From: Pedobacter sp. FW305-3-2-15-E-R2A2
Lineage (GTDB): Bacteria > Bacteroidota > Bacteroidia > Sphingobacteriales > Sphingobacteriaceae
Assembly (NCBI RefSeq): GCF_038446955.1
Contig: NZ_CP151803.1
Coordinates: 372,001-436,000 of the forward strand
Length of the DNA stretch: 64,000 nt
Reading direction: 5' to 3'
Positions 17,452 through 26,481 of this stretch are shown here, in pieces (position 1 is the first letter of the stretch; each line of letters starts with the position of its first letter). Below the pieces are notes generated by a model. That model did no database searches. It was given only the letters and a program-made list of their open reading frames with translations, and was not told where the DNA came from. The position numbers were made by a program, and so were the translations under genes.

Positions 17452-18999
17452 ATGGAAGATAAAAAGTTTACGACTACCTCTGGTATCGAAATTAAAGAAA
17501 TATATACGAGTGCCAGACCCATTACAGAGTTACCAGGTGAATTTCCCTATACCAGGGGGATTCAAAAGGATATGTACAGAGGCCGTTTATGGACGATGCG
17601 TCAGTATGCGGGTTTTTCTACCGCAGAGGAATCCAATAAGCGTTACCATTATTTACTGAAGCAGGGAACAATGGGCTTATCGGTTGCATTTGACCTTCCA
17701 ACACAGATCGGATACGACTCCGATCATGAAATGTCCGAGGGTGAGGTCGGGAAAGTTGGGGTAGCGATCGATTCTTTAAAAGACATCGAAATATTATTTG
17801 ATGGCATAGAACTTCAAAAGATCACCACATCGATGACGATCAATGCGACTGCATCCATCTTATTGGCAATGTATATTGCGCTGGCCAGAAAGCAGGGTGC
17901 AGACATCAGGCAGATTTCCGGTACGATCCAAAATGATATCCTGAAGGAATATGCAGCAAGAGGAACGTATATCTATCCCCCAAAGGCCTCGATGAGGATC
18001 ATCACCGATATTTTTGAATACTGCAGTAAGGAGGTTCCAAAATGGAACACGATTTCTATTTCCGGATACCATATCCGGGAAGCAGGTTCTACAGCAGTAC
18101 AGGAGCTGGCATTTACGCTGGCAAATGGAAAGGCTTATTTAAATGCAGCCTTGGAAAAAGGGCTGGACATCAATGTTTTCGCAAAACGTCTGTCGTTCTT
18201 CTTTAATTGTCATAATAATTTCTTTGAAGAGATTGCTAAATTCAGGGCAGCAAGAAGGATGTGGGCGAAAATTACTAAAGATTTAGGAGCTACTGATGAG
18301 AAGGCGCAGATGTTGCGTTTTCATACACAGACAGGTGGATCAACATTGACGGCACAACAACCGCTGAACAATGTGATCCGTGTAAGTAATCAGGCGATGG
18401 CTGCTGTGCTTGGGGGAACCCAGTCCTTACATACCAACGGTTATGATGAAGCATTGTCCTTACCTACAGAAGCAGCGGCAAAAATAGCGTTGCGTACACA
18501 ACAGGTGATCGCCTTTGAAAGTGGGGTAACGGATACGGTTGATCCGCTTGCCGGATCTTATTTTGTGGAAAACCTGACGGATGAAATTGAAGCTGCCGCG
18601 CAGGTGTATATTGATAAGATCGATGCGATGGGTGGTTCTGTAAATGCGATTGAAAACGGGTATATTCAGAATGAGATTGGAGATGCTGCTTACCAGTATC
18701 AGGTGGAGATCGAAGCGGGCACAAGGGTGATCGTCGGTGTGAATAAATTTACCCAGGAACAGGAGGGAATCAATGATGTTTTTACCATTGATGAATCCAT
18801 CCGGACGATACAAACCGATAAGCTGAATAAGCTGAAATCAGAGCGGGATAATGTGGCTGTGGAAAAAGCTTTAAGCGATTTAAAAATTGCTGCCGCCGGG
18901 ACAGAAAACCTGATGCCCTATATTCTGGTCGCCGTAGAGGCTTATGCCAGCCTTGGAGAGGTTGCTGATGTAATGCGTAGCGTTTTTGGAGAGTATTAA
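17452..18999 (+). CDS. Methylmalonyl-CoA mutase-type catalytic subunit (no B12 domain)
   Basis: Acyl-CoA mutase TIM-barrel chain, 515 aa, strongly like methylmalonyl-CoA mutase large chains ([70 protein letters not shown]). Y52 and R182 match by alignment the Tyr89 and Arg207 that bind the substrate carboxylate in the Propionibacterium enzyme. H207 matches His244. This argues for methylmalonyl/succinyl-CoA rather than isobutyryl-CoA. The usual C-terminal cobalamin domain (DxHxxG) is absent, because the chain ends right after the barrel. It must therefore use a separate B12-binding subunit, which is not in this window. Its gene follows the membrane-anchored hypothetical by 2 nt. Confidence 0.88.
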   Translation: MEDKKFTTTSGIEIKEIYTSARPITELPGEFPYTRGIQKDMYRGRLWTMRQYAGFSTAEESNKRYHYLLKQGTMGLSVAFDLPTQIGYDSDHEMSEGEVGKVGVAIDSLKDIEILFDGIELQKITTSMTINATASILLAMYIALARKQGADIRQISGTIQNDILKEYAARGTYIYPPKASMRIITDIFEYCSKEVPKWNTISISGYHIREAGSTAVQELAFTLANGKAYLNAALEKGLDINVFAKRLSFFFNCHNNFFEEIAKFRAARRMWAKITKDLGATDEKAQMLRFHTQTGGSTLTAQQPLNNVIRVSNQAMAAVLGGTQSLHTNGYDEALSLPTEAAAKIALRTQQVIAFESGVTDTVDPLAGSYFVENLTDEIEAAAQVYIDKIDAMGGSVNAIENGYIQNEIGDAAYQYQVEIEAGTRVIVGVNKFTQEQEGINDVFTIDESIRTIQTDKLNKLKSERDNVAVEKALSDLKIAAAGTENLMPYILVAVEAYASLGEVADVMRSVFGEY

Positions 19000-19187
19000 A
19001 AAGAATGTTAAAAAATAGTTATCCACATAATAAATTCAGGTTAACTATGGTATGCTACTGATGTTTAAGTACTTGCCAAATAAATTAAAATTAAGTTTTT
19101 TTTGTTGATAATTTTTTGAATATTCGATCTCTCGAAACAGCACACATTTTGTGTTGTTCTCGTCGCAATCAACCAACAAATTGTATT
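19000..19187. promoter_or_regulatory. AT-rich region before dnaA with a DnaA box
   Basis: The 188-nt gap before dnaA is AT-rich and holds a perfect DnaA box TTATCCACA at 19019-19027. A one-mismatch inverted box TGTTGATAA lies at 19103-19111, inside a T-rich stretch. A 9-bp imperfect hairpin (19136-19158) is close to the start codon. This could be a replication origin element or DnaA autoregulation. One exact box is too few to call oriC. Confidence 0.45.
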
Positions 19188-20624
19188 ATGACAATGGAAA
19201 AAACTTGTACCGAAGTATGGAAAAACTGTCTCCAAATCATAAAGGATAATATACCGAATCAAAGTTTCAAAACCTGGTTCGAGCCAATATCCGCTCTCAA
19301 GTTGGATGGCAAAGTTTTAACAATACAGGTGCCTAGTTTATTTTTCTATGAATGGCTGGAAGAACACTATGTTGGTTTGTTGCGAAAGACGGTAAAAAAG
19401 CAGTTGGGGGATGAGGGAAGGTTGGAATATAATATCGTGGTGGATAAGTCTTCAAATACCGGTTCCCCTTATACAACCAATATTCCCAGTAACGGAAATG
19501 GGGCAGCGGCAAAACTTCAGTCCATGCCAATTCCGGTGTCCATAAATAAAGACATTAAAAACCCCTTCATCATTCCCGGATTAAAGAAACTCAATGTTGA
19601 TCCTCAGCTGAATTCCAACTATACTTTTGAAAATTATATTGAAGGAGATTGTAACCGCCTTGCGCGCTCTGCGGGCTATGCTGTTGCCGCTAAACCCGGT
19701 GGGACATCCTTTAATCCGCTGATGATTTACGGAGGCGTAGGCTTAGGTAAAACGCATCTTGCACAGGCGATTGGAAATGAGATCAAAAGAAACATGCCTG
19801 ATAAACTGGTCATCTATGTTTCCTGCGAAAAATTCTGCCAGCAGTTTGTCGATTCCCTGAAAAATAATACCATTAATGATTTTGTTAACTTTTATCAGGC
19901 AATGGATGTGATCATCATGGATGATGTTCATAATTTCGCAGGTAAAGAAAAGACTCAGGATATATTTTTCCATATTTTTAACCATTTACACCAATCTGGT
20001 AAACAGGTGATTTTATCTTCTGATAAAGCGCCAAAGGACCTTGCTGGATTGGAGGAGCGCTTATTGAGCCGTTTTAAATGGGGTTTATCCGCAGACCTGC
20101 AGATTCCGGATTTAGAAACAAGAATTGCCATCCTGAGAAAGAAAATGTATGCAGATGGGATTGAGCTGCCTAATGAGGTGGTTGAATATGTAGCTCATAA
20201 TATTGATAATAATGTGCGTGAACTGGAAGGAGCGATGGTTTCCCTATTGGCTCAATCTACGTTAAACAAGAAAGATATAGATTTGAATCTGGCCAAACAG
20301 ATGTTAAAAAACTTCATCAAGAATACCTCCAAAGAGATTTCAATGGAATACATCCAAAAGCTGGTTTGCGAGTATTTCGAAGTTCCTGTAGACATGGTGA
20401 AATCACCCACACGGAAACGTGAGATCGTTCAGGCCCGGCAAATCTCGATGTACCTCTCAAAAAGCCATACCAAATCATCCTTAAAAACGATTGGTGCCTT
20501 TTTTGGAGGAAGAGATCACTCTACCGTTATCTATGCCTGCCAGACGGTGGAAGATCTGATTGATACCGATAAAAAATTTAAAGGCTACGTTCACGACATT
20601 CAAAAGAAATTGAAAATGACTTAG
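19188..20624 (+). CDS. dnaA: Chromosomal replication initiator protein DnaA
   Basis: Opens the replication origin and binds DnaA boxes. The order is domain I (about residues 1-85, starting EKTCTEVWKNCLQ), a short linker, and the AAA+ domain. The latter has Walker A GGVGLGKTH (K188) and Walker B IIMDDVH (D245/D246). C-terminal domain IV carries the signature GGRDHSTVIYA. I chose ATG 19188 (or 19194). An in-frame ATG at 19116 would add 24 residues with no match to domain I, across the likely leader. The length of 478 aa is normal. A terminator follows. Confidence 0.95.
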   Translation: MTMEKTCTEVWKNCLQIIKDNIPNQSFKTWFEPISALKLDGKVLTIQVPSLFFYEWLEEHYVGLLRKTVKKQLGDEGRLEYNIVVDKSSNTGSPYTTNIPSNGNGAAAKLQSMPIPVSINKDIKNPFIIPGLKKLNVDPQLNSNYTFENYIEGDCNRLARSAGYAVAAKPGGTSFNPLMIYGGVGLGKTHLAQAIGNEIKRNMPDKLVIYVSCEKFCQQFVDSLKNNTINDFVNFYQAMDVIIMDDVHNFAGKEKTQDIFFHIFNHLHQSGKQVILSSDKAPKDLAGLEERLLSRFKWGLSADLQIPDLETRIAILRKKMYADGIELPNEVVEYVAHNIDNNVRELEGAMVSLLAQSTLNKKDIDLNLAKQMLKNFIKNTSKEISMEYIQKLVCEYFEVPVDMVKSPTRKREIVQARQISMYLSKSHTKSSLKTIGAFFGGRDHSTVIYACQTVEDLIDTDKKFKGYVHDIQKKLKMT

Positions 20625-20644
20625 GAATCCTTGGATCATTAAAC

Positions 20645-20686
20645 AAAAAGACCGGATAAGCATTGCTTACCCGGTCTTTTTGTTTT
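20645..20686. terminator. Bidirectional terminator between dnaA and the Nudix gene
   Basis: AAAAAGACCGG (20645-20655) pairs with CCGGTCTTTTT, with an inner AAGC/GCTT extension. T-runs on both strands let it end dnaA and the convergent Nudix operon. Confidence 0.88.
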
Positions 20687-20696
20687 GAACAGAAAC

Positions 20697-21248
20697 TTAT
20701 TGAATGGCTTCCAGCTTCAGTAATCCGTAGAACAAAGCGGAAGCGTGTAAAGATTGGTCAATTTTATTCTCCAGGAGCAGTTGTTTGACTGCTGCAATGC
20801 TGTATTTTTCTACATTCAGAATTTCATGTTCGTCCAAATGTTGTTCCTGTGTTTTAATACCGCCGGTTAACAGGTAAGTATATGTGACGTTGTTTGCTGT
20901 TGCCGGATTGGGATAAAGCGTGGCAAGAAGTGTTATCGTTTGAAAAGAATAGCCTGTTTCTTCTAATAGTTCCCTTCGGACTGCATCTTCAGGTTTTTCA
21001 TCACCATCGATCACTCCGCCTGGAATTTCAAGAGAAATGATGTCTCCCGCATGGCGATATTGACGCACCATAATGATCTCATTGTCTTCGGTCAGCGCGA
21101 CTGCATTTACCCAATTTGGATATTCCAGGACAAAATAATCATCTTTTACAATTCCATTTTGAAGGTCACAGGTATCTACGCGTAAGGTGGCCCATTGTTC
21201 TTTCACCAGGTATCTGGAAGAAAGTTTTTGCCATTTTAGTATTTCCAT
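20697..21248 (-). CDS. Nudix hydrolase (ADP-ribose pyrophosphatase-like)
   Basis: A 183-aa Nudix hydrolase. The complete Nudix box GX5EX7REUXEEXGU is visible, running from GVIDGDE to RELLEETGY. The extra residues around it (QYRHAG, PGGVI, YPNPATANN) resemble ADP-ribose or nucleoside-diphosphate-sugar pyrophosphatases of the NudF type. It is the last gene of a minus-strand operon behind LemA, two TPM-domain proteins and a small hypothetical, with a 1-nt gap to the latter. The substrate is inferred only. Confidence 0.88.
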   Translation of the reverse strand: MEILKWQKLSSRYLVKEQWATLRVDTCDLQNGIVKDDYFVLEYPNWVNAVALTEDNEIIMVRQYRHAGDIISLEIPGGVIDGDEKPEDAVRRELLEETGYSFQTITLLATLYPNPATANNVTYTYLLTGGIKTQEQHLDEHEILNVEKYSIAAVKQLLLENKIDQSLHASALFYGLLKLEAIQ

Positions 21249-21249
21249 G

Positions 21250-21648
21250 TTAGGAGTTAAGATATTGCTGAACCTTTTTCTGACGGTCCAGATTGGTCAT
21301 GCTCACGATGCGATGTTTTACTTCGAGCGTTTGATAAATCAGGTTAAGTTTTTCTGCCAGAGCCTCGTTTTTATCCGAAGGCTGGGAAGGATCAAATTCT
21401 GCATATAGGAACTGACTCAGCATTTCCAGCTTTTCTGCCGGAAATGCTAAATCTGTAAGTGATGCTTCAAACCCATCATTCTGTTTTGAAAATAGCTGCT
21501 CCTCTGTGATTCCAAATTCTTTTAGTAAAGATTCACGGAATAAGTCTTCTGCTTCCTCTAGTTTTCCTTCCAGCTTTAGCCCCATAATACGGGCCAGTAC
21601 CTGAGCTAGTTTTTGAATTTCTGCTGTGATTAAGTCTTTTCTATACAT
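21250..21648 (-). CDS. Conserved hypothetical helical protein, 132 aa
   Basis: A small soluble protein, helical throughout and rich in Leu, Glu and Lys, with helix-turn-helix-like pairs resembling TPR or SuperHelical repeats. It has no signal peptide and no catalytic motif. It sits 5 nt after the TPM gene and 1 nt before the Nudix gene, within one operon. I do not recognise a named family. Similar short helical proteins of about 130 aa occur in Firmicutes and Bacteroidota as uncharacterised genes. Confidence 0.75.
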   Translation of the reverse strand: MYRKDLITAEIQKLAQVLARIMGLKLEGKLEEAEDLFRESLLKEFGITEEQLFSKQNDGFEASLTDLAFPAEKLEMLSQFLYAEFDPSQPSDKNEALAEKLNLIYQTLEVKHRIVSMTNLDRQKKVQQYLNS

Positions 21649-21653
21649 ATGAT

Positions 21654-22430
21654 TTACCAGCTACCACTACTACCACCACCACCAAAACTACCGCCGCCGA
21701 AGCCACCAAAGCCTCCGCCGCCACTGCTGCTGCCACCACCCCAGCTACTGCCCCCGCCGGAACTTCTTCCTCCGCCAAGTAGCATACTCCAGAAAAGTGC
21801 ATCTGCAACACCGCGACCGCCGATCACCTGGCCACCACCTCCTCCGCCGCCACCTCTTTTGAGGATAATGATGACGACAACGACAATGATGATAATAATT
21901 AATATTCCTGAAGCTCCGCCTCCGGAATCGCTATTTTTCGGTTTGTCATTCTTGTATTCTCCTTTTGTGTAGCGAATGATGGCATCCGTACCTGCTTCAA
22001 GCCCTCCGTAGTAGTCGCCGGTTTTGAAATGAGGTTTAATGTCATTGTCTATGATTCTTCTTGCGTATAAATCAGGAAGAACGCCTTCAACACCATATCC
22101 GGTTTGAATAGAGATCTTTCTGTCTCCTAAAGCAACTACAATCAATACCCCATTATTTTTACCCTTGCTTCCAACGCCCCATTTTCTACCCAACTCAAGT
22201 GCATATTCACCGATGTCGTAATCGCCAACTGATTTCAGGATGGCGATCGCGATCTGTGTAGAACTGGAGTCGTCAAAAGCAACCAGTTTTTGTTCTAATT
22301 GCTGAAGCTGACTGGCGCTTAGTGTGCCGGTATAATCATTTACAAGTTTGTTGGGTTTTTCAGGAAAGTCCTGCGCAAATCCAATGGTAGAAATTAAAAT
22401 AAAGAGAAAAGCGATGATGGATTGTTTCAT
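21654..22430 (-). CDS. TPM-domain (YgcG-like) membrane protein with Gly-rich tail
   Basis: A 258-aa exported membrane protein: signal peptide (about residues 1-19), then a TPM domain (about 25-150; PNKLVNDYTGTLS..., VGSKGKNNGVLIVVAL, TGYGVEGVLPD). One membrane segment follows (about 172-191), then a glycine/serine-rich low-complexity tail containing GGG runs to the C-terminus. TPM domains act in thylakoid photosystem repair and in bacteria of unknown role, often with LemA. The start overlaps the stop of the preceding TPM gene by 4 nt, so they are coupled. Confidence 0.88.
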   Translation of the reverse strand: MKQSIIAFLFILISTIGFAQDFPEKPNKLVNDYTGTLSASQLQQLEQKLVAFDDSSSTQIAIAILKSVGDYDIGEYALELGRKWGVGSKGKNNGVLIVVALGDRKISIQTGYGVEGVLPDLYARRIIDNDIKPHFKTGDYYGGLEAGTDAIIRYTKGEYKNDKPKNSDSGGGASGILIIIIIVVVVIIILKRGGGGGGGGQVIGGRGVADALFWSMLLGGGRSSGGGSSWGGGSSSGGGGFGGFGGGSFGGGGSSGSW

Positions 22431-22876
22431 GGCTTTGCCGCTTTATATTGGTCCATAAAAATGATGTCATTGGGTAGTTCATTGATGTCGCCACTTTGAA
22501 AAGGGAAGAATGATGCTAATTTTTCACCAGCCAGGACGATACCTGCGATGATTCCCTGAACGAGATTTCCACCTGAAAAATGCGCTTTCATGGCCACCTT
22601 TGTTGTTTCCCAGAAATCATCAGGGACGACTTTATTGATGCCACTATCTCCAATGATGGCAAACTTATGGTCCATATAGGCGAGGTAGATCAGCACTCCG
22701 TTATGCTTAACTGTTTTTTCCATTCCCAGTTTTGAGAAATAGGAGGTCGCTTTTTCAAATGCGTCACCTTCGCAGTGTTTGTCTACTGCAATTCTAATCT
22801 CGCCGGAAGTTGCTTTTTCAGCTTCTGAAATTGCGTTGGCGATTAATTCTTGTTCTTGTTCTGTGAATATTCCCAT
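22427..22876 (-). CDS. TPM-domain protein, soluble form
   Basis: A 149-aa protein with a TPM domain nearly alone (about residues 5-140): FTEQEQELIANAISEAEKATSGEIRIAV, KHNGVLIYLAYMDHKFAIIGDSGINKVV, GIIAGIVLAGEKLASFFP. It lacks a clear signal peptide and is therefore probably cytoplasmic or membrane associated. It is the second gene of the LemA operon, 80 nt after lemA and overlapping the larger TPM gene by 4 nt. A pair of TPM proteins behind LemA is a common Bacteroidota arrangement. Function unknown. Confidence 0.85.
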   Translation of the reverse strand: MGIFTEQEQELIANAISEAEKATSGEIRIAVDKHCEGDAFEKATSYFSKLGMEKTVKHNGVLIYLAYMDHKFAIIGDSGINKVVPDDFWETTKVAMKAHFSGGNLVQGIIAGIVLAGEKLASFFPFQSGDINELPNDIIFMDQYKAAKP

Positions 22877-22956
22877 GATAGGATTACTTGATAAAGATAA
22901 GGGTAATACATGTTGTTATTTAAACACGCATTACCCTTAAATGTTGTTATGGTCTA

Positions 22957-23538
22957 CTAGAATTCTACTTTTGGAGCCTTTTCTGAGCCAGCTTCAGCTT
23001 TGAAACCTGCTTTTTGACTAAAGCCAAACAAACCGGCAGTGATGTTATTCGGGAAAGACCTCACTTTAGTGTTGTATACCTGTACTGATTCGTTGAAATC
23101 TTTACGAGCCACTCCAATTCTGTTTTCTGTTCCCGCAAGTTCTGCAGAAACATCTCTGAATTGCTCTGTAGCTTTTAATTCAGGATAGTTCTCAGTCACC
23201 ATTAGCAAACGTCCCAATGCCTGACTTACCTGTCCTTGTGCAGCCTGATATTTTTCGATATTCTCAGGCGTCAATTTATCAGGGTCAATGGTTACCTGTG
23301 TTGCTTTAGCACGTGCTTCTGTAACCTGAGTTAAAGTAGACTGTTCGAATTTCGCAGCACCTTTTACTGTATTTACCAGATTAGGAATTAAATCTGCACG
23401 TCTTTGATATTGGGTTTCCACCTGATTCCATTTTGCTTTAACATCTTCATCTAATTTCACTAAACCATTATATCCGCATCCACTGATGGCTACAAATACG
23501 ACTAAGATGGCAACTATTGCTAATACTGTTTTTTTCAT
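22957..23538 (-). CDS. LemA family protein
   Basis: A 193-aa membrane-anchored helical protein. The N-terminal hydrophobic segment (about residues 4-20) ends in a Cys, ISGCGYNGL, which could be a lipobox. The diagnostic LemA block follows: KWNQVETQYQRRADLIPNLV..., VTEARAKA, GRLLMVTENYPEL. I chose ATG 23538; a longer in-frame start adds 11 residues ahead of the hydrophobic segment and is not needed. It heads the five-gene minus-strand operon (LemA, TPM, TPM, hypothetical, Nudix). LemA proteins have no firm biochemical role. Confidence 0.92.
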   Translation of the reverse strand: MKKTVLAIVAILVVFVAISGCGYNGLVKLDEDVKAKWNQVETQYQRRADLIPNLVNTVKGAAKFEQSTLTQVTEARAKATQVTIDPDKLTPENIEKYQAAQGQVSQALGRLLMVTENYPELKATEQFRDVSAELAGTENRIGVARKDFNESVQVYNTKVRSFPNNITAGLFGFSQKAGFKAEAGSEKAPKVEF

Positions 23539-23770
23539 AATTTCTGTTTTTAATTGAACTGAAGTTCGCACGTCGCTTATTTCAGTTTTTAAGTTCTGTT
23601 TTTCTAAGTGTTAATTTACACATTAGAACTCAATTTCCGTTCCTTTGTTACGAATACCGATAAAAACATGACAGGTTTTTGCAAAAAGGCACAAAAAAGC
23701 AGCTTATTTGTGATAAACAGCCCTTTTGTCAGTTATCAAAGGACCTGATGAGCAGCAGATGTCCAAACAA

Positions 23771-23803
23771 AAAAAGGATCCAGACAACGTCTGAATCCTT
23801 TTT
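23771..23803 (-). terminator. Terminator of the Cys-rich lipoprotein gene
   Basis: A 15-bp stem (23771-23785 with 23789-23803, one mismatch) with an AAC loop. On the minus strand the U-tract is given by the A-run at 23769-23775. It lies 20 nt beyond the stop of the 23823-24389 gene. Confidence 0.8.
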
Positions 23804-23822
23804 GTCCATGCTTCGTTTGGTG

Positions 23823-24389
23823 CTAATTACAATCGAGGCATCTCCATTCTACGATACCATCGCCGGAACCGAAGCGCCACATGGTATATTTTTCAATATC
23901 AATAAGGAAATTAAGTCCATTTTGTCTGGCATTGACTGTACAGCAGTTGTCTTCACAGTCGTCATCAGAACACCTGTCGTAGACTTTAGCATCAATCGTC
24001 TTGTTTCCTTGTCTGATTCTAAGTGTTTTTAGTTTGTATTTGGCTGCATCTTTAGAGTGGATAGAGATGATGTTGTTGGCTTTTACCCAGCTTTCCGGTT
24101 TAACTCCGGATACAAAGGCGAATTGTCCGGCCCAAAGGCAACCGTTGTACTCTATACATTCCGGGCTTCCTGGATCAGGATAAGATTCGTAATTGGTAAG
24201 ATTCGCTTTGTTCCATACTTCCGTTGTGGCAGACACATTTGAGCTCGCGGTCTTTTGTGCGGCTGCTTCCGGTGTTTCAGGGCCTGTAGGATCCGTGTTT
24301 TGTTTACATGATGTTGCCAGAAACATTGCTGTCATGACGATGAAAAGCATCTTTGCCTTTACATAGATTTGGTTTTTGTAAGTTTTCAT
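23823..24389 (-). CDS. Cysteine-rich lipoprotein, possible double-psi beta-barrel (expansin-like) domain
   Basis: A 188-aa exported lipoprotein. A hydrophobic segment ends in FLATSC (lipobox), with Cys near residue 28, then a Pro/Thr/Ala-rich linker and a globular domain of about 120 residues rich in Cys (ECIEYNGC, DRCSDDDCEDNCC, RCLDC). The order IDAKVYDRCSDD..., GLNFLIDIEKYTMWR, GDGIVEWRC resembles the double-psi beta-barrel of expansins and RlpA. There the Asp after Val is the catalytic acid and a DL..., G.v.W pattern closes the barrel. This reading is mine and untested. A later ATG at codon 14 is an alternative start. Single-gene unit with its own terminator. Confidence 0.7.
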   Translation of the reverse strand: MKTYKNQIYVKAKMLFIVMTAMFLATSCKQNTDPTGPETPEAAAQKTASSNVSATTEVWNKANLTNYESYPDPGSPECIEYNGCLWAGQFAFVSGVKPESWVKANNIISIHSKDAAKYKLKTLRIRQGNKTIDAKVYDRCSDDDCEDNCCTVNARQNGLNFLIDIEKYTMWRFGSGDGIVEWRCLDCN

Positions 24390-24847
24390 AAATTTTGTTT
24401 TGGGATGATTAATTCTATGCTTATTATTTATTTAGCACTTTTAATAAACATATTTAAATATACCAATAATTCAGTTTCATGAATCCTGTTTGCCTCCCGG
24501 TAGTTTTGGTAAGTTCTTTTAAATCAGCTTGGTTATCGTTCCTTAAAATGAAACTTTTTCAATAAAGATGAGGTCGGATTTAGAGGTCTTGTTTTGAGGG
24601 GTAAACCGGGGAAATGGCTTGTAAAAATGGTGTTACACAATGGGATGGCCGATTTTTGAAATCAATTCGGGCTCCGATGATTTGAAGCATCCTCAAATGT
24701 TTCTTCGGTAAATTTGGTTTTTTAAAATTTGAAACAGCCGATTTTCAGGCTAATATGAGAGGTATTTATGCCAATATGATAGAGAACTTTTTGCTCCCGG
24801 ATCACATTTAAATTTATGTTTTTCAGGTTCCCGGGCTTTTAGGATCC
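24390..24847. other. Intergenic region, 458 nt
   Basis: Divergent gap between the lipoprotein gene and the FAD oxidoreductase. It is AT-rich with no ORF of note. I see no tRNA, riboswitch or strong hairpin. The FAD gene's promoter element lies just beyond its right end. Confidence 0.5.
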
Positions 24848-24861
24848 TTGGGAGATTTCTG

Positions 24862-24869
24862 TACCTTTG
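24862..24869 (+). promoter_or_regulatory. -7 promoter element (TACCTTTG) of the FAD oxidoreductase gene
   Basis: TACCTTTG followed by C is the commonest strong form of the Bacteroidota -7 element. It is 32 nt upstream of ATG 24902 and downstream of an alternative in-frame start at 24848, which supports the shorter protein. Confidence 0.6.
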
Positions 24870-24901
24870 CTGCGGTTCAGGATAAATACCTGACATATTT
24901 T

Positions 24902-26443
24902 ATGCAAAAAGAAATAGAAATCACGCTTGCTCCGGAAGATGTCGGAGAGGAAGCTCAGCTCAAGAACAGTCTTTCTTCAGCTCTACATGTCGATATCTCC
25001 AAAATAAAGGGGTACAAAATCCTTAAAAGATCCATTGACGCCCGTTCCAGAAAGGTGATTTATCGTTTGCAGGTCAGGGTTTTTATTGAGGAGGAGCCAT
25101 TGCCCGAAGTTTTTGCGGTAAATTATCCGAATGTCAGTAACAACAAACACGTAATTATTGTCGGCGCTGGACCTGCAGGCTTATTTGCTGCATTGCAGTG
25201 TATTGAGAACGGACTGAAACCGATTGTTTTGGAGCGTGGTAAAGATGTGAAGCAAAGGAGACGCGATTTGGCAGCCATCAACAAAGAAGGTATCGTAAAT
25301 ACCGAATCCAACTATTGCTATGGTGAAGGCGGGGCAGGAACTTATTCTGACGGTAAGCTTTATACCCGTTCTAATAAACGTGGGGATATCAATAAGGTAT
25401 TGCAGATCTTTGTAGCGCATGGCGCCACAGATGATATATTGGTGGATGCGCGACCCCATATTGGGACGAATAAACTTCCGCATATCATTACTGCCATCAG
25501 GGAACAGATCCTGAATGCAGGTGGTGAGGTTCGTTTCGACCAAAAGGTAACGGATATTCTGGTTGACTTTGGGAAAATAAAGGGAGTTGTAGTGAACGGA
25601 CACGATCAGCTATTAGCGGATGCGGTGATTCTGGCCACCGGCCACTCTGCAAGAGATATTTACGAATTATTACATCAAAAGAATATTCTGGTTGAAGCGA
25701 AACCTTTCGCGTTAGGAGTAAGGATTGAACACCCGCAAGCAATTATTGATGCGGCACAATACCATTGCGACATTAGAAGTGAATTCCTGCCCCCTGCTTA
25801 TTATAGTTTGGTGGAGCAGGTAGGGAGCAGGGGCGTGTTTTCTTTTTGTATGTGTCCCGGGGGGATTATTGCTCCTTGTGCGACTTATGAAAATGAGATT
25901 GTAGTGAATGGTTGGTCTCCTTCCAAAAGGAATAATCCGTTTGCTAATTCGGGGACTGTTGTACAAATCACGCTGGACGATGTAAAAGGAGATGATCCTT
26001 TAAGAATGATGCATTTTCAGGCGGAGATCGAAAAGACTGCATTCCAGCTTGGGGGAGGAAATCTGGTAGCGCCCGGACAAAGGATGGTGGACTTTGTCGA
26101 GAATAAAATTTCAGCTGACTTGCCTAAGAACTCTTACTTGCCAGGAACTAAAAGTGTCATGCTTAAAGAAACCCTTCCGGATTTTGTAGCTTCCAGTCTA
26201 AGGAATGCATTGCCGCTGTTTGGGAAAAAGATGAGGGGTTATTATACCAATGAGGCTATTCTCGTCGGTGTGGAAAGCAGAAGTTCATCGCCTGTGCGTA
26301 TTCCAAGAGACAAAGAGACCTTTCAGCATCCCCAGGTATCAGGTTTATTCCCTTGTGCGGAAGGAGCAGGATATGCGGGTGGAATTGTATCTGCGGCGAT
26401 TGACGGGGTAAACTGTGCAAATGCTGTTCTAAAATACATTTAA
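24902..26443 (+). CDS. FAD-dependent dehydrogenase of the COG2509 type
   Basis: A 513-aa flavoprotein. An N-terminal small alpha/beta domain (about residues 1-75) is followed by a Rossmann FAD site VIIVGAGPAGLFAA (G88, G90, G93). Next come a central domain with NYCYGEGGAGTYSDGKLYTR, ATGHSARD for the second nucleotide contact, and a C-terminal CAEGAGYAGGI block. This is the signature of uncharacterised NAD(P)/FAD-dependent dehydrogenases widespread in bacteria. No substrate is known. The ATG at 24902 was chosen because the promoter lies inside the longer reading. It is followed by the DinB-like gene 38 nt later. Confidence 0.87.
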   Translation: MQKEIEITLAPEDVGEEAQLKNSLSSALHVDISKIKGYKILKRSIDARSRKVIYRLQVRVFIEEEPLPEVFAVNYPNVSNNKHVIIVGAGPAGLFAALQCIENGLKPIVLERGKDVKQRRRDLAAINKEGIVNTESNYCYGEGGAGTYSDGKLYTRSNKRGDINKVLQIFVAHGATDDILVDARPHIGTNKLPHIITAIREQILNAGGEVRFDQKVTDILVDFGKIKGVVVNGHDQLLADAVILATGHSARDIYELLHQKNILVEAKPFALGVRIEHPQAIIDAAQYHCDIRSEFLPPAYYSLVEQVGSRGVFSFCMCPGGIIAPCATYENEIVVNGWSPSKRNNPFANSGTVVQITLDDVKGDDPLRMMHFQAEIEKTAFQLGGGNLVAPGQRMVDFVENKISADLPKNSYLPGTKSVMLKETLPDFVASSLRNALPLFGKKMRGYYTNEAILVGVESRSSSPVRIPRDKETFQHPQVSGLFPCAEGAGYAGGIVSAAIDGVNCANAVLKYI

Positions 26444-26481
26444 TAGAAACAGATTTAAAATTGCGTTGTTTATAATGCAGA

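Noticed and set aside
18999..19115. CRISPR array or tandem repeat near dnaA
   Set aside because: The region is AT-rich but has no regularly spaced repeats; no CRISPR array was found anywhere in the window.
21649..21972. Proline-rich plus-strand frame
   Set aside because: It is the complement of the glycine-rich tail of the TPM-domain gene.
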